Shown here in pieces: positions 1 to 6,008 of a stretch of 6,008 bases of DNA. The notes under the pieces were generated by a model. It was given only the letters and a program-made list of their open reading frames with translations, made no database searches and was not told the DNA's origin. Origin of the DNA: Bacteroidota bacterium (GTDB lineage Bacteria; Bacteroidota; Bacteroidia; UBA7662); contig VGFN01000068.1 in assembly GCA_016868875.1 (NCBI GenBank), positions 1 to 6,008 on the forward strand, given 5' to 3'. The position numbers and the translations under genes were made by a program. Each line of letters opens with the position of its first letter. Within the stretch, counting starts at the first letter, position 1.

Positions 1-1885
1 TTTCGTATTTACCGCTGATCGCCTTGACGTTCAAAGGGTCTTTGGCATTCCAGGTTTTGGAAATTTCTTCGGGGCTCATCTTGCCTTTCTTGACGGCCTT
101 GCGGACTTCTTTGGCGACTTCCTGGTTAAGACAAGTGTAGATTTCGGCATCGGTGCGGTCCTTCCATTGGTACATCGTGGCGCGCCCATCAAAGAAATTC
201 TGCAAGCCGTCGGTATCGCTCATGGCCATGGTCCAAACTTTTTTGTCCATCAAATCAAAAAGCAAAATTCCTTCGCGGTATTCTTTCATCAAGGCTGCAA
301 AGGCGGGGTATTTGCTTTCCAATCGGCTGTCTTCGTAGGCGAGGATGGCTTTGTCCGTGCGCGCTTTGTACACATTGCGCAAGTGGATGGCCGGATCTGC
401 TCCTGCGGCATTCTTTTGTTCCTCTTCAAGCCACATGGCCAATTCGGATTGCTTGAGGACCCTATCCCCGTAGCGATGCACCACGGTATCGCCCATAACG
501 GTAAGGGGAGCAGCGGCCGATGCTGGAGCTTTGCTTGTGTTTCCTTTGCCTTTGGGGCTTTTAGAGCCGGCTTTTTCTTTGGAGATACGTTGGGCATCCC
601 AGGTACCTGGGGCAACCTTCATCGCCCATGCGCTTGGTGCTTTCCATTCTAGTTTGCGGTACAGGCTGTCCACCACAGAATTGAAGACGGCTTCAAGCGC
701 TTCTTTGTTCTCGTTGAATTGGTATTCGGCTTTGATTTTAACAATCAAATTTTCGGTGTTTTGATTCGCTCGGGTATCGCGAGCAATTTTGAGTTCCAAA
801 TCGCCTTTGGCTTGTTCAAAGCCAGGGACCGGACGAAGTTCAATGCGCTTGAGGATATGCCACCCGTATGGGGTCTGGACGGGTGCGGAGAGGTCCCCGT
901 CTTGAGCCAGGCCGAAAGCGGCTTCTTCAAAGTCAGGAATCATACGGCCTGTTCCAAAGAAAGGCAAAACACCACCTTTGTCGGAAGTGCTGGGGTCTTC
1001 GCTATGTTGTTTGACCAAGGCTTCGAAAGATTCGCCGGCCTTGAGTTTGGCCATTAACGCATCAACTTTTGCTTTGGCCTGCGCCTTGAGGGTGTCGTTG
1101 TCTGTGGCGGGGCTTTTGATCAAAAGGTGAGCAACACGAACCTCGCCTCTTGCTTTGCGTCGGTCAATCACCTTCAGGAAATGGTACCCGTATTGTGTTC
1201 TGAAAACGGGAGAAAGCATGCCTACCGGGGTGGTGAATGCCATTTCTTCGAAGGGGTAAATCATTCGGAAAACCGAGAAATATCCAAGGTCTCCGCCGTT
1301 GTCCCCTGCCGAGGGATCGTCTGATTTTGTCTTGGCCCATTCGCTGAAATCTTTGCCGTCCACGATGTCTTGGCGCAAGGCCAAAGCCTTCTGGTAAGCG
1401 GCCAGACTGTCTGCCGGGGATGCAGCCTCCTCAACGCGCACCATGATGTGGGCGGCTCGGACCTCCAATTGCGAACGCTCGAAGGCTTGGTCCAAAAGAA
1501 ATTTCCCGGTTTCCTTATCGCGCAGATAGGGTTGCGCCAATTGATTGCGGTATCCCTGCAATTCTTCTCGGAAACGCATTGTGGTATCCATCCCCAAACG
1601 AACGGCTTCGCGGACTTTCAGCTTGAACTTCACGTAGAGATCAAGGTACTCTTCCCATTCAGCTCGGGTTGGAGCGGTTTTCTTGAAATTATTTTTGTTG
1701 AAAAGGGTGCTGAACTCATCGGTGCGGACTTGTTCGGCAGGCATGTTCCCTCCGCTTACCTCAAAAAGGACAGGGGCAGGCTCGGAATCGTTGCCTTGAG
1801 CGGAGGCCTTCAGGCCATGGACAAACAGAACCGCCCCAAGGGTAATTCCGAATACCGTGAAGGGCTTGAATGCGTGGATTTTCAT
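1..1885 (-). CDS. Periplasmic peptidyl-prolyl cis-trans isomerase with two parvulin (PpiC/rotamase) domains, SurA-like; C-terminus cut by window edge
   Basis: The reading frame is open from the ATG at 1885 down to base 1, giving 628 visible residues and no stop, so the gene continues off the left edge. Residues 1-29 look like a signal peptide: a basic start, a hydrophobic stretch at about 9-22, and a likely cut after ASA (A29). Residues about 50-125 form a helical SurA-type N-terminal segment. Two parvulin domains follow. Domain 1 spans about 139-240, with AHIMV (His146), GGDLGYF at 197-203 and YGYHFLK (His235). Domain 2 spans about 248-350, with AHLLI (His253), GGVLPFF at 304-310 and YGWHILK (His343). 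A Lys/Ser/Gly/Ala-rich linker lies at about 435-460, then a helical C-terminal region with no catalytic signature. The family isomerises prolyl bonds and chaperones outer-membrane and secreted proteins in the periplasm. The two-domain layout and the N-terminal segment resemble Bacteroidota homologues. The family call is firm; client proteins are unknown. A candidate -7 box lies 39 bases upstream of the ATG. Confidence 0.95.
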   Translation of the reverse strand, partial: MKIHAFKPFTVFGITLGAVLFVHGLKASAQGNDSEPAPVLFEVSGGNMPAEQVRTDEFSTLFNKNNFKKTAPTRAEWEEYLDLYVKFKLKVREAVRLGMDTTMRFREELQGYRNQLAQPYLRDKETGKFLLDQAFERSQLEVRAAHIMVRVEEAASPADSLAAYQKALALRQDIVDGKDFSEWAKTKSDDPSAGDNGGDLGYFSVFRMIYPFEEMAFTTPVGMLSPVFRTQYGYHFLKVIDRRKARGEVRVAHLLIKSPATDNDTLKAQAKAKVDALMAKLKAGESFEALVKQHSEDPSTSDKGGVLPFFGTGRMIPDFEEAAFGLAQDGDLSAPVQTPYGWHILKRIELRPVPGFEQAKGDLELKIARDTRANQNTENLIVKIKAEYQFNENKEALEAVFNSVVDSLYRKLEWKAPSAWAMKVAPGTWDAQRISKEKAGSKSPKGKGNTSKAPASAAAPLTVMGDTVVHRYGDRVLKQSELAMWLEEEQKNAAGADPAIHLRNVYKARTDKAILAYEDSRLESKYPAFAALMKEYREGILLFDLMDKKVWTMAMSDTDGLQNFFDGRATMYQWKDRTDAEIYTCLNQEVAKEVRKAVKKGKMSPEEISKTWNAKDPLNVKAISGKYE

Positions 1886-1924
1886 GGATTGTTGGTTTTG
1901 TGAGGTTTGTTTCCAAAAGGAGGC

Positions 1925-1932
1925 CAAAAATA
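1925..1932 (-). promoter_or_regulatory. Candidate Bacteroidota -7 promoter element (TATTTTTG) for the isomerase gene
   Basis: Read on the minus strand, the octamer is TATTTTTG, an exact match to TAnnTTTG, the -7 consensus known for the primary sigma factor of Bacteroidota. It lies 39 bases before the isomerase ATG, which would give a leader of roughly 33 bases. I do not see a clean TTTG at the expected -33 position, so the call rests on the -7 box and its location alone. No Shine-Dalgarno-like sequence sits close to the ATG, which is normal in this phylum. Confidence 0.45.
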
Positions 1933-1934
1933 AG

Positions 1935-1950
1935 TCAAAGCCTTGTTTGA
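1935..1950. promoter_or_regulatory. Short inverted repeat in the divergent intergenic region, possible operator
   Basis: TCAAA and TTTGA are exact reverse complements separated by six bases (TCAAAGCCTTGTTTGA). The pair lies 2 bases upstream of the candidate -7 box of the isomerase gene and 19 bases before the ATG at 1970 of the ComF-like gene, a position where a regulator could affect both. Five-base arms occur often by chance, so this is only a candidate. Confidence 0.15.
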
Positions 1951-1969
1951 ACGGCAGTTTTGCGGTTAA

Positions 1970-2725
1970 ATGAAGGGACTGAATCTCGCCCCGAGGCGAA
2001 ACAACCCGTTAACGACCCCGGAATCCAAATGGTTTGGGTATACAGCCATGGTTTGGAGCGGTATATGCCCTGTTTGCGGCCAAGGAATGGGGGTCATTCC
2101 TGCCTTGACTTGCCTTTATTGCGCCTTGGACCTTCGTGGCGCCTCCCAATGGGATTGCGAGATGATGATGGAGGAATTGGCCTGGCGAATTCCAGTCCAG
2201 AATGCCTCTGCTCTTTGGGTAGCGCCGTCGGGCTCGGTGGCGGAAACCTTGTACAAGGCCTTCAAATTCGGGGGCAAACGCCAACTCGGTCCACCCCTAG
2301 GGGCCATGATGGCTGCTCAATGGGATGGTTGGCTCCCACCCCCCGATCTGCTGATTCCAGTTCCCCTGACAGCCAAGCGCATGTGGAGCAGGGGATACAA
2401 TCAAGCTGCTGAACTGGCTCGTGGGATGGCCCATTATTGGCCGGTTCCCGTCATGGAGCATGCCTTAAAGCGCAATGAAGGGGGATTGAACCTCGCAAGG
2501 CTAGGGCGAAAAGAGCGATTTGCCAAAGCCGCTACGGATTTTATGCAGGGTTTTGGGCCGACAGCCTTGAACAAGGGCAAGGATCTCGCAGGCCTACGCT
2601 GCCTGTTGGTGGACGATGTGATGACCACCGGGGCGACCTTGGAACAATGCGGCAAGTTATTGGTGGAGCGAGGAGCGCTCTTGTCGGTGATGGTCCTCGC
2701 CCGTAGGTTGGGTTCCAAAGCCTAA
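1970..2725 (+). CDS. comF: ComF family protein (phosphoribosyltransferase-like, with N-terminal zinc-binding cysteines)
   Basis: This 251-residue protein has the ComF layout. Cys33-x2-Cys36 and Cys48-x2-Cys51 form a zinc-ribbon-like motif. YKAFKFGGKRQLG at 95-107 matches the family's conserved Lys-aromatic-Gly-Gly region. PVPLTAKRMWSRGYNQAAEL at 130-149 is the conserved PVP...RG(F/Y)NQ block, and LLVDDVMTTGAT at 212-223 is the PRPP-binding loop of type I phosphoribosyltransferases. ComF proteins are cytoplasmic. In naturally competent bacteria they help take up single-stranded DNA, but homologues are common in non-competent species and no phosphoribosyl acceptor is established here. The ATG at 1970 is the longest start; the ATG at 2048 (Met27) would leave only six residues before Cys33 and is an alternative, because residues 1-26 show no recognisable family feature. 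The gene is divergent from the isomerase gene, and its TAA overlaps the murF stop. The segment between the RGYNQ block and the PRPP loop is less conserved than usual. Confidence 0.9.
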   Translation: MKGLNLAPRRNNPLTTPESKWFGYTAMVWSGICPVCGQGMGVIPALTCLYCALDLRGASQWDCEMMMEELAWRIPVQNASALWVAPSGSVAETLYKAFKFGGKRQLGPPLGAMMAAQWDGWLPPPDLLIPVPLTAKRMWSRGYNQAAELARGMAHYWPVPVMEHALKRNEGGLNLARLGRKERFAKAATDFMQGFGPTALNKGKDLAGLRCLLVDDVMTTGATLEQCGKLLVERGALLSVMVLARRLGSKA

Positions 2726-4104
2726 ACCCGCGATGCTGACCCGGGTAGACTGTCGGCATATTGCTCCATGGCATTGCCCCTGGAACCCTTGAACAAGATG
2801 GCTGAGGCTGGCCACTGGGCGGCTTGCAGGAATTGGTGCAGTGCAGCAGCATCTTCGAAGAAGCGAAAGGAAGGGAACTCGTTGCGCAATGCCCAGAAGG
2901 CTTGCCCTACCAAACAAACAACTTGGAAATCAAAATGCAGGGTATTTTCCAAAAGAAAACGATGCTCGTATGCCGAATGCTCTCCCATTTCCAGCATTTC
3001 TCCAAGGAGGATGACCTTATGAGGATGCTCCATACGATGGAAATGGCCCAAGGCGGCACCCATGCTGTCCGGGTTGGCGTTGTAGGCATCCATGACCAGC
3101 CAATGTCCTCGCATTTCCCGAATTTCGGAGCGGTTATTCCGCGGATGCCATTCGCTCAGGGCATCGCAGATACGGTCGTAGGGAACCGACAAATAGCGAC
3201 CAATGGCCGCCGCCGCCAGGATATGAGGAAAATTGTAGTCACCATAAATCTTGGTATGCAGCACAGGGGCATCCCTCAAGGCCTTGGCATTGAATTCCCA
3301 TTGCAGGGAGAGGTAAGGAAAGGATCCCGTTAATTTACCAATGCAATCAGCATCGGGGCTTACGCCGTAGGTGAGAGGAATCTTCTTGTCTGCGAAGGTC
3401 TGCATCAGTAGGGGAGCGTCTTGATGAGCCACCGCAATACCATGATTATTAAGAAGATAACGATACAAGGTGGTTTCCTCTTCGACGATGTTCTCCATGG
3501 TACCGAAGCCTTCGAGGTGCTCTTTGCCGATGCTGGTGACCACACCCATATTCGGCTCTACCATTTCGCATAACAAATCCAATTCGCCGGGATGGTTGGA
3601 GCCAATTTCGATGATGGCCCATTCGGTACCGGGGGGGGTGCCGAGCAGGCTGATGGCAACGCCCAGATGATTATTGAAATTGCCTGGTGTCAAGTGGCAC
3701 GGATAATGTTTGGATAACACTGCATAAATTAATTCTTTGCAAGTGGTCTTGCCATTAGAACCGGCCACAGCGAGAACCTTAAGGCCTTGAATTTGGCGGC
3801 GGTGGTATTGAGCCAACTTTTGCAGAGCGGCGAGGGTATTTCGCACCCCGAAGACCCTCCCGGATCCGTCTTCGCATTCCCCAGGCCTTTCGGTGATGAC
3901 CATGGCGGCGCCAGCAGCCAAGGCTTGCTCTACAAAATCATGCCCATCAAAACGCTCTCCCTTCAAGGCCGCGTAACAATCACCGGCTTTGAGCTGCCGG
4001 CTATCGGTGCACAGCCTTGCACCGGCTGCCGAATAAGCCTTGTGCAATTCCTCCAAACGCCCGTTCTCCAAACCGGCTTCCTCAAGGCTAGGTAATAGGT
4101 TCAT
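2722..4104 (-). CDS. murF: UDP-N-acetylmuramoyl-tripeptide--D-alanyl-D-alanine ligase (MurF)
   Basis: This complete 460-residue Mur ligase is close in size to E. coli MurF (about 450). MurF is cytoplasmic and uses ATP to join D-Ala-D-Ala to UDP-MurNAc-tripeptide, the last cytoplasmic step in making the UDP-MurNAc-pentapeptide. The N-terminal substrate domain carries TDSR at 33-36. The central ATPase domain has the P-loop GSNGKTT at 115-121, GNFNNHLGV at 141-149, EIGSNHPGEL at 166-175 and GKEHLEGFG at 193-201. The C-terminal domain has NNRSE at 323-327, DAYNANPDSM at 339-348, LGEMLEMGEHS at 367-377 and FKGSRG at 438-443. DAYNANPDSM and FKGSRG point to MurF rather than MurC, MurD or MurE. An in-frame TGA two codons upstream of the ATG at 4104 fixes the start; no other start is possible between them. 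The gene stands alone here, not inside a division and cell-wall (dcw) cluster. Its TAG interlocks with the stop of the convergent ComF gene. A run of eight G (C in the coding sense) lies at 3631-3638. Confidence 0.98.
   Translation of the reverse strand: MNLLPSLEEAGLENGRLEELHKAYSAAGARLCTDSRQLKAGDCYAALKGERFDGHDFVEQALAAGAAMVITERPGECEDGSGRVFGVRNTLAALQKLAQYHRRQIQGLKVLAVAGSNGKTTCKELIYAVLSKHYPCHLTPGNFNNHLGVAISLLGTPPGTEWAIIEIGSNHPGELDLLCEMVEPNMGVVTSIGKEHLEGFGTMENIVEEETTLYRYLLNNHGIAVAHQDAPLLMQTFADKKIPLTYGVSPDADCIGKLTGSFPYLSLQWEFNAKALRDAPVLHTKIYGDYNFPHILAAAAIGRYLSVPYDRICDALSEWHPRNNRSEIREMRGHWLVMDAYNANPDSMGAALGHFHRMEHPHKVILLGEMLEMGEHSAYEHRFLLENTLHFDFQVVCLVGQAFWALRNEFPSFRFFEDAAALHQFLQAAQWPASAILFKGSRGNAMEQYADSLPGSASRV
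2733..2759 (+). other. Weak stem-loop just past the ComF-like gene stop, inside the murF 3' end
   Basis: ATGCTGAC (2733-2740) can pair with GTCGGCAT (2752-2759), giving eight base pairs including one G-T wobble, around an 11-base loop. It begins eight bases after the ComF stop. No run of T follows, so it does not look like a standard intrinsic terminator. It also lies in the murF coding sequence, where base choice is limited by the protein. Confidence 0.15.
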
Positions 4105-4248
4105 CCTTCAAAGCAATGCATAATTTTACAAAATCAACGCCTTACCCGCCACCATTGTTCGAGCGATGTCCAAACGTGTTGCCCGAATTTCGCTACAAAA
4201 CCCCGGTCTTGAGGAGGCTCCTTCATTTTTTGACAAGACCAAGACGTT
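4105..4248. other. Divergent intergenic region between murF and the FG-GAP protein gene
   Basis: These 144 bases separate two divergent start codons and should hold both promoters. The murF-proximal part (about 4107-4134) is A+T-rich. On the minus strand TTGCTTTG, one mismatch from TAnnTTTG, ends four bases before the murF ATG. On the plus strand ATTTTTTG at 4225-4232 is a poorer match for the right-hand gene. Neither has a convincing -33 partner. I see no RNA gene and no clear small ORF of its own here. Confidence 0.5.
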
Positions 4249-6008
4249 ATGAGCCAACCCCTGCCTTTGTTTTCGCAGCCCACTTGCGTTGTTCCCTGGA
4301 TCTTCATCTGCAAATCTTGGAGGGCTGTGGCCTTGGTTTGGGCTGTCCTGATCCTTCCCTTTGGCGAAGCGATTGCCCAAACCGCTCCCATACAATTCCG
4401 ACCGGTTTCAGTCGAGCCGGCTGTGGAGGTGGGAGGGCGAGCCCTGGTTCATCCTTGGGCAGGTGGCATGGCTTGCCCTCAATGGCATTCCATGGATTTG
4501 AACGGCGACGGGGTTCAGGAGCGCGTTGTATTCGATCGAGTTGATCAGAGTTTAATGGTCTATGAACGCATCGGTATTCCCCCCTGGTCCTGGATGCCTG
4601 CACCACGTTATATTCCCCTTTTTCCTCGCTTCAATTCGTGGGTGGAGTTCGCGGATTTTGACGGGGATGGGGATGAAGATCTTTTTTGTTCCACCAACGG
4701 GGGCGTCGCCTTGTACCGCAACAACGGAGTGGGTCAAGTTCCGCGCTTCACACTGCGATCTCCTTCCATTACGGCTTTGTGGGATTTCGGATTTCGAACA
4801 GCCATCTATGTGCTGAGTATAGACCGGCCGGGCATTGCCGACCTGGATGGGGACGGGGATTTGGATATTCTTGCTTTCGATAATTTTGAGGTCGGCAAAA
4901 TAAATTATTTCCGAAATTTCTCCAGGGAACGTTATGGGCATTCCGACTCTCTGGATTATGTCCAAGTTTCCCGCTGCTGGGGACGCCTTGTCGAAAATCA
5001 ACTCAGCTCCCAAGTCATCCTTGGTCTGGACAGCAATTGCCAGACCCCTTTGCCGTTGCCATCGGTGCTCCGACCATCCCATGCAGGCTCCTCGATTAAC
5101 TTGCTTAACCCCAACCGCGACAGCTTGCCCGATTTGCTCCTTGGGGATGTAGAGGGACATTTTCTGACCTACCTCCATAACGGGGGCAACCGTTCTCTCG
5201 CCCGCATGACATGGCAGACCACGACCCCAACCTTCCTGGACAGCCCCTTGGCGATGACCAAATTCCCTGCGGCCTATGCGCTCCCTACCAACGGAACAGG
5301 AGCGGTTGGATGGGGGTCTTCTACCGTGCAGGATTTGGTGATTTGCCCCAACGAGTTTTACGGGTCCAACCTGAATCGCCACGTTTGGCATTATCGAAAT
5401 CTCCGCGGCTCCCCGGGTGTTTTGCGCGATTCCTTTGCCCTGACTACCAAATCATTTGTCTTGGAGGACATGGTGCATCATTACCTCAAAGCATCGCCCG
5501 TAGTCGCGGATTGGAATGGAGATAGCTTGCCCGATCTCTTGGTGGCTTACGAAAACTCTGCGCTCAAACCCTGTCTTGCCCTGTACCGTAACAAAGGGAC
5601 TGCTGCAGCGCCCAATTTCGAGTTGCTTGATTCTTTGTTCTTGCGCCTGGATACGGTACCGATTCGAAATCCGCGATTAGCTGCCGGTGACCTTGACGGG
5701 GATGGGCGTATGGATTTGTTGATTGGGCACAGCGACTCCACCATGATGCATTATCGGAACATTACCGCAATCGCTTCAGGACCCATTCAATTTCAACGCA
5801 TTAGCTACGATTATCAAGGATTACGAAGCGGCATCGAACTGGCCCCTGAACTTGGGGACCTGGACGGTGACGGGAAGCCGGAGCTTCTGGTCGGGATGCG
5901 CAATGGACAGATTGCCTGCTTCCAAAACCAAGGCACCTTGACGAATCCTGCTTGGGTTAAATTCACCGATAGCCTTGGAAGAATCAATGTTGCGGAATCG
6001 ATTTCGGG
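4249..6008 (+). CDS. Secreted FG-GAP/VCBS repeat protein (beta-propeller-like), C-terminus cut by window edge
   Basis: The frame is open from the ATG at 4249 to the right edge, giving 586 codons and no stop. An in-frame TGA at 4231 rules out a longer start. Residues 1-43 look like a signal peptide with an unusually long n-region: the hydrophobic core is about 26-38 and the likely cut is after AIA (A43). The rest is a chain of FG-GAP/VCBS-type units, each with an Asp-rich, probably calcium-binding loop followed by a Tyr/Phe-x-Asn strand end. Clear loops are DLNGDG at 83-88, DFDGDGDED at 136-144, DLDGDGDLD at 198-206, DWNGDSLPD at 421-429, DLDGDGRMD at 481-489 and DLDGDGKPE at 537-545. Degenerate units occur near 287-311 and 351-384. 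Such proteins fold as beta-propellers outside the cell and often act in adhesion or ligand binding; no enzyme motif is visible. A type IX secretion C-terminal domain would lie beyond the window. Ligand and role are unknown. Confidence 0.9.
   Translation, partial: MSQPLPLFSQPTCVVPWIFICKSWRAVALVWAVLILPFGEAIAQTAPIQFRPVSVEPAVEVGGRALVHPWAGGMACPQWHSMDLNGDGVQERVVFDRVDQSLMVYERIGIPPWSWMPAPRYIPLFPRFNSWVEFADFDGDGDEDLFCSTNGGVALYRNNGVGQVPRFTLRSPSITALWDFGFRTAIYVLSIDRPGIADLDGDGDLDILAFDNFEVGKINYFRNFSRERYGHSDSLDYVQVSRCWGRLVENQLSSQVILGLDSNCQTPLPLPSVLRPSHAGSSINLLNPNRDSLPDLLLGDVEGHFLTYLHNGGNRSLARMTWQTTTPTFLDSPLAMTKFPAAYALPTNGTGAVGWGSSTVQDLVICPNEFYGSNLNRHVWHYRNLRGSPGVLRDSFALTTKSFVLEDMVHHYLKASPVVADWNGDSLPDLLVAYENSALKPCLALYRNKGTAAAPNFELLDSLFLRLDTVPIRNPRLAAGDLDGDGRMDLLIGHSDSTMMHYRNITAIASGPIQFQRISYDYQGLRSGIELAPELGDLDGDGKPELLVGMRNGQIACFQNQGTLTNPAWVKFTDSLGRINVAESIS

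Noticed and set aside
167..652. A 161-codon open frame on the plus strand opposite the C-terminal part of the isomerase
   Set aside because: Antisense shadow with a Cys/Phe/Gly-rich translation and no recognisable motif.
1370..1903. A 177-codon open frame on the plus strand opposite the isomerase gene
   Set aside because: It lies fully antisense to the N-terminal and first parvulin regions, whose protein motifs are unmistakable; its own translation shows no family features.
1960..2412. A 150-codon plus-strand frame overlapping the start of the ComF-like gene
   Set aside because: It is a different frame over the same bases as the ComF cysteine and RGYNQ motifs and has no family features of its own.
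2824..3333. A 169-codon open frame on the plus strand opposite murF
   Set aside because: It overlaps the conserved murF C-terminal domain motifs on the other strand and has no recognisable domain.
4211..4223. GAGGAG followed by CTCCTTC upstream of the FG-GAP gene, considered as a ribosome binding site or hairpin
   Set aside because: The purine run is over 30 bases before the ATG, too far for a ribosome binding site, and the complementary halves leave almost no loop.
4126..4395. An 89-codon minus-strand frame covering the murF upstream region, which could have been a small gene co-transcribed with murF
   Set aside because: It overlaps the signal peptide region of the FG-GAP gene, has no recognisable motif, and its composition looks like a chance frame. 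I would reconsider only if it were conserved in relatives.
4552..5391. A 279-codon open frame on the minus strand opposite the FG-GAP gene
   Set aside because: It is the mirror of the Asp-rich repeats: its repeated IPIPVKI/IPVPIQV-type strings are the antisense reading of DxDGDG codons. No domain is recognisable, and the plus-strand frame has a signal peptide and clear repeats.

Overview
This window looks like chromosomal DNA from a member of the Bacteroidota. The evidence is a two-parvulin periplasmic peptidyl-prolyl isomerase with the sequence style of that phylum, a perfect match to the Bacteroidota -7 promoter box (TAnnTTTG) in front of it, no clear Shine-Dalgarno sequences at the expected spacing, and a secreted FG-GAP/VCBS-repeat protein of the kind often exported by the type IX secretion system. 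Base composition looks balanced, with G+C around one half by eye, which is fairly high for the phylum. I cannot place it more precisely.

Four protein genes fill the window, each on the opposite strand to its neighbour, so there is no co-directional operon inside it. (1) Positions 1-1885, minus strand: a secreted, SurA/PpiC-like peptidyl-prolyl isomerase whose C-terminus lies off the left edge. (2) Positions 1970-2725, plus strand: a ComF-family phosphoribosyltransferase-like protein with a four-cysteine N-terminal zinc motif, divergent from the isomerase across an 84-bp intergenic region. (3) Positions 2722-4104, minus strand: a complete MurF, the cytoplasmic ligase that adds D-Ala-D-Ala to the peptidoglycan precursor; its stop codon interlocks with that of the ComF gene. 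(4) Positions 4249-6008, plus strand: the first 586 codons of a secreted multi-blade FG-GAP repeat protein running off the right edge, divergent from murF across 144 bp.

Functionally this is mostly housekeeping. Two genes serve the envelope (outer-membrane/periplasmic protein folding and peptidoglycan precursor synthesis), one is a probable surface or secreted protein that would pass through that envelope, and the ComF-like protein has no obvious link to its neighbours. No tRNA, rRNA, CRISPR array, insertion sequence or other mobile element is visible, and no stretch longer than 300 bases lacks a gene. I found no convincing new biological system. The points most worth a second look are the large, irregular repeat protein on the right, the interlocked comF/murF stop codons, and the compact divergent promoter region around 1886-1969.
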